A stretch of DNA of 32,128 bases, from the NCBI GenBank assembly GCA_013287645.1, contig JABDDJ010000028.1:1-32128 (forward strand), read 5' to 3'. Each line of letters starts with the position of its first letter. The stretch's first letter is position 1. This DNA is from Chlamydiota bacterium. Its GTDB lineage: Bacteria > Chlamydiota > Chlamydiia > Chlamydiales > JABDDJ01. The notes below the pieces were generated by a model, which made no database searches, was not told where the DNA came from, and worked only from the letters and a program-made list of their open reading frames with translations. The position numbers and the translations under genes are program-made. Below are positions 1 to 7,202 of the stretch, piece after piece.

Positions 1-35
1 TCGGTTTTTAACACAATTACGTAAAAGAGGACCAA

Positions 36-464
36 ATGTCTAAAAATAAACAATTTACAATTCCAGAAAACAAGCTCGTTTCAATTACACAGGCTGCTGA
101 TCTCAATGATGTGACACGGCAAGCGATTTACGTAGCGATCAAATTAAACAAATTGAAAGCTTCGAAAGATAGCACACACTGGGCAATTCACCTCGATGAC
201 CTTGAAGCCTATCGCAAGCAGAAATATTCAAGATCAAAGTCGATGTACAACGGAGAACTCGTTTATGATCCAACGAAAGGTTACTACTCGGTAAACCAAG
301 TCTCCAAGATGCTCAACGTGCCTGCTCAAAAGATCTACTATGCAACGCGCATGGGTCAACTCAAGGCTCACCGAAAAGGCGTCGCATGGGTCATTTACGA
401 AGATGACATGAAGGCATATGCGGAAGAATTTGTCGGAAAGAGAAAGAAGTGCAAAGCGTCTTAA
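36..464 (+). CDS. euo: EUO-like chlamydial late-gene repressor
   Basis: The 142-residue product closely resembles EUO, the DNA-binding protein that in Chlamydia is made early and represses late genes until reticulate bodies convert to elementary bodies. Two excisionase/MerR-type helix-turn-helix units are visible. The first (about residues 14-60) contains VSITQAA, VTRQAIYVAIK and LKASK. The second (about 83-130) contains YYSVNQV, VPAQKIYYATRMG and AWVIYEDD. The YSRSKS-MYNGEL linker between them is also typical of EUO. The start is supported by an AAGAGGA ribosome-binding site about 5 bases upstream. Chlamydia EUO, as I recall it, has an N-terminal extension that is missing here. Family assignment is from memory of the EUO sequence. 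Its regulon in this organism cannot be read from the DNA. Confidence 0.9.
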   Translation: MSKNKQFTIPENKLVSITQAADLNDVTRQAIYVAIKLNKLKASKDSTHWAIHLDDLEAYRKQKYSRSKSMYNGELVYDPTKGYYSVNQVSKMLNVPAQKIYYATRMGQLKAHRKGVAWVIYEDDMKAYAEEFVGKRKKCKAS

Positions 465-504
465 TCGTTTGGTCCAAAACACAACCCATTTGTTTTGAAC
501 ACTC

Positions 505-523
505 AAAGCAAGAGGGCTTTTTT
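505..523 (+). terminator. Weak hairpin plus T-run after euo
   Basis: AAAGC pairs with GCTTT around a 6-base loop (AAGAGG) and runs straight into T residues, 41 bases after the euo stop codon. The stem is only 5 bp, so this is a weak intrinsic-terminator candidate supported mainly by its place. Confidence 0.35.
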
Positions 524-702
524 CAGGGACGGCAGGGCTCTTAGCAACAATCCGAGATAAATGTTGTAATTGCATGTTCCGCTGCTCTTAACTTTCAGAG
601 ACCCGAGTAACAGTCTCGATGCCGGGACATATGGCATTAAAAAAAATTTTAAAGCAGATTCGCTACACCTAGGATCGGTAGCAACAACCATTCCCTTCTT
701 TG

Positions 703-1189
703 TCACATCTTACAGTCATAATCTTTGCCTAATGCAAAAAGAGCCGAAAATTTCTCACCTCTCCATCGCTCAGCGCTCACCCCATAATCATCCTGTGATG
801 AGCTGCCTACAAGCTCTTGTAGATAGGTTGACATCTGCACTTCCCAAGCAGCTCCACTTGTCTTCTTTCTTCCTTCATACATGACGATAGGCTCTAGCGA
901 CTCCCCTACTGCTTTGAAAATAAAATAGCCCTTTTGATCTTGGGTGATCTCGATCAAGACATCCCCTTCAGAGGTCTCGAATAGCGCGCTTCCGCTCTGT
1001 TTTGTTTGTGGGACCACCCCCCCCAATAGATGTGGGGCGAAGATCTGGCAACAACCTTCCCAGGCTAGTTGTCGCCCCATCTAGGACATGAAAGGTAAGT
1101 TCGGTTAATCTGTCTGCAGCATGGCTTGCTTGTTTTGCAAAAAAATTAAGACCGGCTGTGTTGGTAAATTTTTCTAGATTGATCGACAT
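703..1189 (-). CDS. Unknown protein split by a G8 tract (frameshift)
   Basis: A start at 1187-1189 (MSINLEKF) sits 5 bases after a near-perfect GGAGGT ribosome-binding site, so this is a real gene start. The opening frame gives about 40 convincing residues, then a low-complexity stretch, and stops at 968. At 1017-1024 (CCCCCCCC on +, GGGGGGGG on the coding strand) the frame that should follow is the neighbouring one. It continues with VVPQTKQSGS, then ALFETSEGDVLIEI, and ends with KDYDCKM at 703. Removing one G would give a single protein of about 161 residues. I do not recognise the family. No signal peptide or membrane segment is evident. It may be a decayed gene or one switched on and off by slippage in the G run. 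Chlamydial pmp genes are known to carry variable G tracts. Confidence 0.6.
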
Positions 1190-1736
1190 AAGCACCTCCG
1201 ACAAATTAGAGGGATGAGTGTAAAGATTTTGTTGATTCTTCCGCAATAAAAAAACCAGATTTAAGCCCCAAGTTTTTTGAAACATTATCGCAGGAAATTT
1301 TTGTGTGGAACGGCTGTGGCTAGAATGAGGCGATTACAAAAATCCCACCTGAATGCTTCTAGCAAGATTCGGCTGAACTAGGACTTTTGCAATCGTCGTG
1401 TACTTACGCGAATAAAATGAGCCTGTTTTCTCCTAAGTAACTTCCACGCATGTTATAGACTACAAGACACTTACATTTTTCTACTTTTCCAAGCATTTAT
1501 ATACTCATGTTGTTCTTTTTACAGCAAGGATTGAACCATAATAGGGATCGATACTCTTTGTGCTAAGCTGGAATTTTAAACGTTACCAAAGGTTTTGTAA
1601 ATTCAACTTTTCAAGCCGCTGCTAGTATAACCCAAGACCCTGATTTTTTGTGTAGACAATGGATGCTACTTTATGATTCCATATGGTATCATGAATGCAG
1701 GTTGATTTCCGTTCAATAAGTGACCTTAGGGAAAAA
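1190..1736. other. Intergenic region without a clear gene
   Basis: About 550 bases lie between two divergently transcribed genes and must hold both promoters. No convincing reading frame was found on either strand. An imperfect palindrome, GATTCCATATGGTATC at 1675-1690 (14 of 16 positions symmetric), lies about 50 bases upstream of the leader ORF and could be an operator. No confident -35/-10 pair was assigned. Confidence 0.4.
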
Positions 1737-1766
1737 ATGGAAATCTGTACAAAATTTGGTGCTTAA
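1737..1766 (+). CDS. Nine-codon leader ORF (MEICTKFGA)
   Basis: An ATG preceded at short spacing by AGGGA opens a 9-codon frame, MEICTKFGA. Its TAA stop overlaps the ATG of the next gene by one base (TAATG). The 481-residue gene has no good ribosome-binding site of its own (TTTGGTGCTTA precedes it). Ribosomes probably load on the leader and restart, which would make this a translational-coupling leader. The peptide contains one Cys and one Thr. That is worth noting beside a LanM-like gene, but it is much shorter than any known lanthipeptide precursor. Confidence 0.4.
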   Translation: MEICTKFGA

Positions 1767-3211
1767 TGGATCCCAGTTCAAAGATCAATTCTTCTATTCA
1801 ACAACCCTATGTTAAAGGGCCAAACACGATTTCTAATCAACAAACGGATGCAGCTTCAAATGCGCCAGCACCTGTGAACGATAATGTCCGTGATGCTGTT
1901 CGTCGAGCAATTAAACAATTTTCCGAAGATAGAATGGCAAAAATAGCATCCCTACAAATAAGAGAACCAGTGCAAGCACTCCAAAATAGTTTAGAAGAGC
2001 TCAACAAATTATCCTTATCATATGCTAACGCAGTGAATCTGCTTGATGAGTCCGAAGACGATGATGATTTAGATGCTCAAGCTGAAGTTGCCAGAAAAGA
2101 AATGGCAGGCTTAATCCAAACCTTGGTTGAAAAGCATAAATCACTAGGGATAAATAAAGCTTGGTTCGATAGCTGGTGGCTATTAGAACGGGTAGATAAA
2201 AACGTTCGGGAGATTTCATTAGAGTATTTAACAGAACAGCTATTAAACCGCTGTGTCGACAGAACCTGCTTCTTAGAAGAAACAAGGAAAGTTATTGAAG
2301 CTCAAAAGAAGCAAATTATTAGAGAGTTTTACCAAAATACAAACGCTATTGCAGATGCTAACCAAATGAGTTTTGACCTTTTCCCTATTGGCTCCGAAAC
2401 ACATAATAGAGGAAAAACCCCTGTCCAGATCACTTTCGCATCTAATAAAACGGAGTTATTTAGCATCGTTTTCAAACCCCGGGATGCAAGAATTGATGCG
2501 CTTGTTATCGATTTATTTGGTTCTTTCAATAATCTAGACAGGGCTAATAAATCCATAGATGTAACTCTCCCGGTTTATAAAATTTTAAATGTAACTCCCA
2601 ATTCACCGTATAGTCTTTGGGAATATATTAAACCACAACCTGGAGTAGAGTGGCCGGGTGACACAGCAAGCACAGCAATTAAAGCAATGAATCGGTCTGA
2701 ACAACTCCTCCCGCAATTGATGCGATTAGAATCAATCTGCAGTTATCTAAATATCAGCGATTTGCATACAGATAATCTTATTCTTTTTTCTCCAAATCAA
2801 AAAGATATTCAAATTGTGCCTATCGATTTAGAAAGCATTCAATACGATAGCACGACGGGCTTATTTTTGGACAGGCCAGATATTCCTAAATTAACTGAAG
2901 CTGAGGAAGAGCTTTTAAAAAAATGTAAGAGCGCTATCGGTGACGTTCCAGCTCGATTTGTTCCTATTGTTACTTCCCATTTTTTAACTTCTTTACCACG
3001 ATACAATTCATATGTAAAAATTGCAAAAAATATTGTGGATACAATTACAAGAAAAAATTATACACTTGCTGTAGAGATTGCGAGAATGGAATGGTTAGTT
3101 TTGGAAGATTTTCTTTGTAACGACGTTCCCTATTTAATAGAATATCAGAGTCAAATTTTTTACGGCCCACTAAATCATAATAATCCAATTGCCAGGAGAA
3201 CAGTAAAATGA
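1766..3211 (+). CDS. LanM-like (DUF4135) kinase/dehydratase-half protein
   Basis: The 481-residue protein carries the active-site motifs of the lipid-kinase-like dehydratase domain of class II lanthipeptide synthetases. These are F-KPRD (K237), SDLHTDN (D332, H334, N337), and PIDLES (D354, E356). They match in order and rough spacing the K, DxHxxN and DxE residues that in CylM bind ATP and phosphorylate Ser/Thr of the precursor peptide. A later NDVPYL segment (about 452-457) resembles the LanM DIPyF stretch. The first 190 residues are helical and low in similarity, with an acidic run near 95-103. The protein ends before the region where LanM enzymes place the Arg/Thr used for phosphate elimination, and there is no LanC cyclase domain. 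It may therefore act as a protein kinase rather than a lanthionine synthetase. It overlaps the leader ORF by 1 bp and the next gene by 4 bp. No signal peptide. Confidence 0.7.
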   Translation: MDPSSKINSSIQQPYVKGPNTISNQQTDAASNAPAPVNDNVRDAVRRAIKQFSEDRMAKIASLQIREPVQALQNSLEELNKLSLSYANAVNLLDESEDDDDLDAQAEVARKEMAGLIQTLVEKHKSLGINKAWFDSWWLLERVDKNVREISLEYLTEQLLNRCVDRTCFLEETRKVIEAQKKQIIREFYQNTNAIADANQMSFDLFPIGSETHNRGKTPVQITFASNKTELFSIVFKPRDARIDALVIDLFGSFNNLDRANKSIDVTLPVYKILNVTPNSPYSLWEYIKPQPGVEWPGDTASTAIKAMNRSEQLLPQLMRLESICSYLNISDLHTDNLILFSPNQKDIQIVPIDLESIQYDSTTGLFLDRPDIPKLTEAEEELLKKCKSAIGDVPARFVPIVTSHFLTSLPRYNSYVKIAKNIVDTITRKNYTLAVEIARMEWLVLEDFLCNDVPYLIEYQSQIFYGPLNHNNPIARRTVK

Positions 3212-3510
3212 CTTCCTTTACTTATGACCCTTTTAAATTTAGTCATGACACAAACAGTTTTCAAAAACAAGCTTACGAGGCTGCTATAGCAAAAACACAA
3301 GAGATTGTTAAAACAAAGGAAAACATAAAGACCTTCTCAGTAGCTAGGAAAATCTGCAAAGAAGCCTTTGAAATATTCAAGAATAACATGCAAGCAACAT
3401 TTCCTGATCCTTCATGTAAAGATTTGGTAGAAATAACCATATCCTCGCGTGAAACCATCTTTTTTGTTGAATTAAATGAAAAAATAACAAGCATTTTAAA
3501 ATCCGATTAA
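3208..3510 (+). CDS. Small unknown protein coupled to the LanM-like gene
   Basis: The start overlaps the stop of the LanM-like gene (ATGA), so the two are almost certainly co-translated. The 100-residue product is predicted mostly helical (KTQEIVKTKENIKTFSVARK) and ends with a short beta-like stretch (LVEITISSRETIFFVEL). It has two Cys and many Ser/Thr, but no recognisable leader or double-Gly cleavage site. It is not recognised. It could be a substrate, partner or chaperone of the upstream protein. The tight overlap is the only evidence for a link. Confidence 0.65.
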   Translation: MTSFTYDPFKFSHDTNSFQKQAYEAAIAKTQEIVKTKENIKTFSVARKICKEAFEIFKNNMQATFPDPSCKDLVEITISSRETIFFVELNEKITSILKSD

Positions 3511-3522
3511 TTACTAACATGA

Positions 3523-3558
3523 GTAGAAAATATAGTTAAGTTAGACTTATATTTCTAC
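3523..3558. terminator. Inverted repeat between convergent genes
   Basis: GTAGAAAATATA pairs with TATATTTCTAC (11 bp with a single-base bulge) around a 13-base loop. It lies between the end of the 100-residue gene (+) and the end of the first CHAT gene (-). No strong T run follows on either side. A bidirectional terminator is the likely role, inferred from position. Confidence 0.35.
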
Positions 3559-3669
3559 AATATTCAGCGGCAAGCCTAACTGAAAAAAAACGCCATGTTC
3601 TATATTATCAGACGTTGAAAATGAACGACTTTTTCTCGAATGCCATCTCATTTTATCATTATTTAGAAT

Positions 3670-6600
3670 TCAATTAATCCCCGTTAAAAAAAGCGCGCCC
3701 CATTTATCGGGATTTTCTCTATACCTATCGATCGCTTCTACCATGGATTTACGAAGTGCAACTGCCTTTCCAACTTTTGGAACTCCACTACCCAATACAT
3801 GGCTGTAAAACGTTTTGATTAGCTCGATATTTTCTTCAGTATCCGGAAGTTTCCAATAACTCGATACCGAAGTCAAAGCGCCACCAGATGCAAAGGCTCT
3901 TGTCAAGCCAATATGACCTTCATGAATATATTCAGAGTTTCCTTGGCCAGAATAACAGGCCGAGAGAAAGACTAATTCTGCTTGGAGCTTTATTTTAGAG
4001 ATCTCCTCGGCATATAATATTCCAGTTTCATATTTATCATCAGGAGTAAGATACAGATACCCTTTATATAGAGAAGAAGGATTGATAAGGACGGCTTCTT
4101 TATCCTCAATTTCACCATGACAGGACAAATGAATCCATTGAGCATCCTCTATAGAAGAAAGAATATGAGTGACGGTAGCATCAGCACCCAACATAAGATG
4201 CATTGTATCTGTTTTAAGGAGATCCTTTACCACAAGTCCCTCTTTATCGCCCGTCTTTAACTCTTGTACGAATTTCGATTTGGGATTGCAAGCAACAACT
4301 GCTTTAGCTAATGGCTTTTCCTTGCTTCTCTGTTGGCGCAGCTTTTCAAGAAGACTCACTATCCTAATTGAAGGAGCCACTAAAGAAGCATAGTTTTCCA
4401 CAAAATATCGGCCATCTTCTCGTTCAAATATCGCAAAAGGAAGCATTGCCATCGAGCTGTCAGGAATAAAAGTTACTGTTCCCCCATGAGGCTTTGGAAG
4501 AAGATTTGCAATTGGCTGAATTAATTCTCTGTAGCGGTCTTTTAAGTATGAATGAAACTGTGCTTGAATTTTTGGCCCTTCTTCAGACGCCGCTTTCTTA
4601 GCATTTAGTAGAATTCTGTCCCACTCATCACTGCTAGGGTCGCTTTCTAAAGGAAGGGTAAAATTTTTGGGTAAATGAGTGAGAAATTCTTCACAAATTT
4701 GCGCTTCTTCTTGCAGCGCTGCTTTCTTCGCTTCTTTTTTCATTTCCTCCCATTCGTCGTTAGAAGAACTACTTCTTGAGATTTTTGCAAGTCTATTAAG
4801 TTGCTTGTAAAGATCAACTATAGGTAAAGAATGTTTATTGTTAGGCCCTCGATAGGAACCTTCAGATAAGAAACCGTCTAACCCATGAGGAAAAATATTT
4901 TCTACATTGATCTCAACTGTGTCAATTTTCTCTGGCGATATGACCCAACATAATCCTGATTTACCATCAAGCACACTATAGATCACAAGAATAGTATTGC
5001 ATTGTTTCGCCACATCACATATTTCTGGGATAGTCAAATCTGAAAGCATTTCCGGTCCAGGAGAAATTCGTAGCGAAAGGGAATGGGCATACACGCGAGC
5101 CCTCCGCTTATCAGAAATAATCAAAGCCTCATGCAATCTATTTGCGCCCACCAGAGCACGTTCTAAATCACGATACGCCTCAACGTGAAGTTCAAAAATC
5201 GTGATTTGCCAATTATCATGAGGAAGAACGCTTTGAAGCTCCGCAAATAGATCGATCGCTTCTTTAGACCAGCGTACCGCTTTTTCAAAGTGTTTGATTT
5301 TAAGATAACAAGTTCCTAAAGCTGCAGCAGAAAAGGCTTGTGATCGCGATCCTTGAATAGCTTTTTCATAAGAACCGTGGAAGTTCCTAAGAGCCTGCTC
5401 AATATCGTTTTTTTCTTCCCAAATATTTCCTTTATTTAGCAACAATCTTGAATGATCATCGTTTTTTATATTTGCTATGTCACAAAATTTTTCAGCTTTG
5501 TCAATACATGTTAATGCACCATCTAAATCTTTTAATGCATATAAACTTTTGCCAAGATCTGATAAAGCATGTCTATAAACATTTTTTCCCTTAGGATCTG
5601 TATCAGCACCCTTCTTTTTACACAAATCAACAGCTTGTTTTGCAAAATCGGCAGCTTGATTATATTGTTTTCTGCTATACAAGACTGTTGACAAACGACA
5701 AAGAGCTTGGCAATGAAAATAGGGATAAGACGGCATATCATTAGCTTTGGTAAACTCGACGACGGCTCGACAATCTTTTTCCGCAACTTCTATACGGCCT
5801 AAGAAGCAATACAATCCGGCTCTGTCGCTATAGCAACGATAACGCACATGACTCATATCGGTTGAAGAACGATCGCAAATATCTATAGCTGCATCAAAAT
5901 ATTTTTGGGCTACTGCGTATCCCTTTTGATTTGGGACAAGAAAGTGACATTCTCCGGCCACGCGGTTAATATCGGCAAATAACTCTTGATGAGAATCTTG
6001 TACCGTCTTAGGAACAAGAAAAATTGTATCAAGGACTTTAATTGCCCTTGAATACTCCCTTAAAAAATGATATTCTTTCGCTAAACAAAATAAAAAATTT
6101 ACCAAATTTAAAATTCCACGAAAATTCAGTACGAAACGAGTAGGACAGCTTTCTAGAAAGCGATCCACCTCTTTATCTTGTCCATTCTTAGCATGTGTGA
6201 GTAAATTTTCTTCCGAAAATTCTCCATCAACAACAGGATTAAAACCATATACTGTGGAAAACCGCTTTTGAAATTCCTCGTTTGTAGCTTTTGCCTCTGG
6301 ATTTCCCGCTGATCTCTGAAATTCTTCCAGAAGTTTCAGGTACATCAATATCTGCGGATGAAAACATGCGAACATTCGCCGATGGCGTTCGATCATTCCA
6401 TGCAATCTCACCATCCCCGATAACTGAGGGTTAAGAGTTGCTTGTTGAGCTATTGGAATAATTAGGACCGGACAGTATCCAATTATTCTTTGTTGTGTTG
6501 CGGTTCTTTGCATTCGACTGTAGTAATTAGTTGTCCCCTGTGGCAAAGCGCTTGCTGCTATTGGATAGTAGTATCCGCTGACTCTCGGCAGCATGGGATT

Positions 6601-7182
6601 TGCGAATGATAAACCATAGTAAATTGCTTTTGGTTGCATCATCGTTTGAATTATAGTTGGCTTGCTTGAAGAAGAACTGTTGAGCATTTTTGCAATGTCA
6701 TCCAATTGAGCCAGTTCTGATTTGCAAAGATTTTCAAACTCCTTTTTTTCTTTTAGAAGAGGATCTATAGCCTTTTGAGAATATTGATCGACAAGTTTTG
6801 CCGTTATCAAAGCGGAATAATGTTCCGAACTTATACCTCCCACCTCAAATCCGAGATAATGTAAAATGGTTCTGCCAAAACGATCGGTTGTAGTTAGACC
6901 TACAGACCTCTCCGTTAATCCTCGCACAACAGCGTCATCCTGTATCATAACCGCTCTAAGCAGCAACGTCCGACCTATACTATCAACTAAAACAGAGAGC
7001 TCCTTAAGAATGGGTTCGATGATAGACCATTCTCCCCTCTGACATAATTGGTAAGTCCTTTCAAAACATTTACTTCTTAAGATATCTGGATTGGCCTCCT
7101 GAATGTTTAAAACTCGAGCTACTGTTTCGATTTGTGCATGACTGATAATTGAATTATGCAAGCGTAAATTTGTTAGGGTCAT
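3670..7182 (-). CDS. Ankyrin-TPR-CHAT protease-like protein (downstream copy)
   Basis: This is a 1,170-residue multidomain protein. Residues about 66-112 contain two ankyrin-like units (D--GRTLLLRAV and D-FGRTILHYL). About 355-640 is a run of tetratricopeptide repeats (A--F---A---C and similar). About 870-1170 is a CHAT domain, the caspase/separase-like cysteine protease fold. The catalytic pair is present: H1022 in LSCHGE and C1076 in LSACYSG, 54 residues apart. A Tyr/Pro-rich insert near 180-270 (SGYYYPIAASALPQGTTNYY) is absent from the paralogue upstream. The start follows an AAGAGGT ribosome-binding site, 20 bp after the stop of that paralogue, so the two form an operon. TPR-CHAT proteins elsewhere act as regulated proteases in defence or cell death. 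The substrate here is unknown, and a host-directed role is possible. No signal peptide. Confidence 0.85.
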   Translation of the reverse strand: MTLTNLRLHNSIISHAQIETVARVLNIQEANPDILRSKCFERTYQLCQRGEWSIIEPILKELSVLVDSIGRTLLLRAVMIQDDAVVRGLTERSVGLTTTDRFGRTILHYLGFEVGGISSEHYSALITAKLVDQYSQKAIDPLLKEKKEFENLCKSELAQLDDIAKMLNSSSSSKPTIIQTMMQPKAIYYGLSFANPMLPRVSGYYYPIAASALPQGTTNYYSRMQRTATQQRIIGYCPVLIIPIAQQATLNPQLSGMVRLHGMIERHRRMFACFHPQILMYLKLLEEFQRSAGNPEAKATNEEFQKRFSTVYGFNPVVDGEFSEENLLTHAKNGQDKEVDRFLESCPTRFVLNFRGILNLVNFLFCLAKEYHFLREYSRAIKVLDTIFLVPKTVQDSHQELFADINRVAGECHFLVPNQKGYAVAQKYFDAAIDICDRSSTDMSHVRYRCYSDRAGLYCFLGRIEVAEKDCRAVVEFTKANDMPSYPYFHCQALCRLSTVLYSRKQYNQAADFAKQAVDLCKKKGADTDPKGKNVYRHALSDLGKSLYALKDLDGALTCIDKAEKFCDIANIKNDDHSRLLLNKGNIWEEKNDIEQALRNFHGSYEKAIQGSRSQAFSAAALGTCYLKIKHFEKAVRWSKEAIDLFAELQSVLPHDNWQITIFELHVEAYRDLERALVGANRLHEALIISDKRRARVYAHSLSLRISPGPEMLSDLTIPEICDVAKQCNTILVIYSVLDGKSGLCWVISPEKIDTVEINVENIFPHGLDGFLSEGSYRGPNNKHSLPIVDLYKQLNRLAKISRSSSSNDEWEEMKKEAKKAALQEEAQICEEFLTHLPKNFTLPLESDPSSDEWDRILLNAKKAASEEGPKIQAQFHSYLKDRYRELIQPIANLLPKPHGGTVTFIPDSSMAMLPFAIFEREDGRYFVENYASLVAPSIRIVSLLEKLRQQRSKEKPLAKAVVACNPKSKFVQELKTGDKEGLVVKDLLKTDTMHLMLGADATVTHILSSIEDAQWIHLSCHGEIEDKEAVLINPSSLYKGYLYLTPDDKYETGILYAEEISKIKLQAELVFLSACYSGQGNSEYIHEGHIGLTRAFASGGALTSVSSYWKLPDTEENIELIKTFYSHVLGSGVPKVGKAVALRKSMVEAIDRYRENPDKWGALFLTGIN

Positions 7183-7202
7183 TCGACCTCTTTGTTCTTA
7201 GG

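Noticed and set aside
570..884. Open frame on + over the G8-split gene
   Set aside because: It has no ribosome-binding site and lies antisense to a gene with a strong start; composition is not protein-like.
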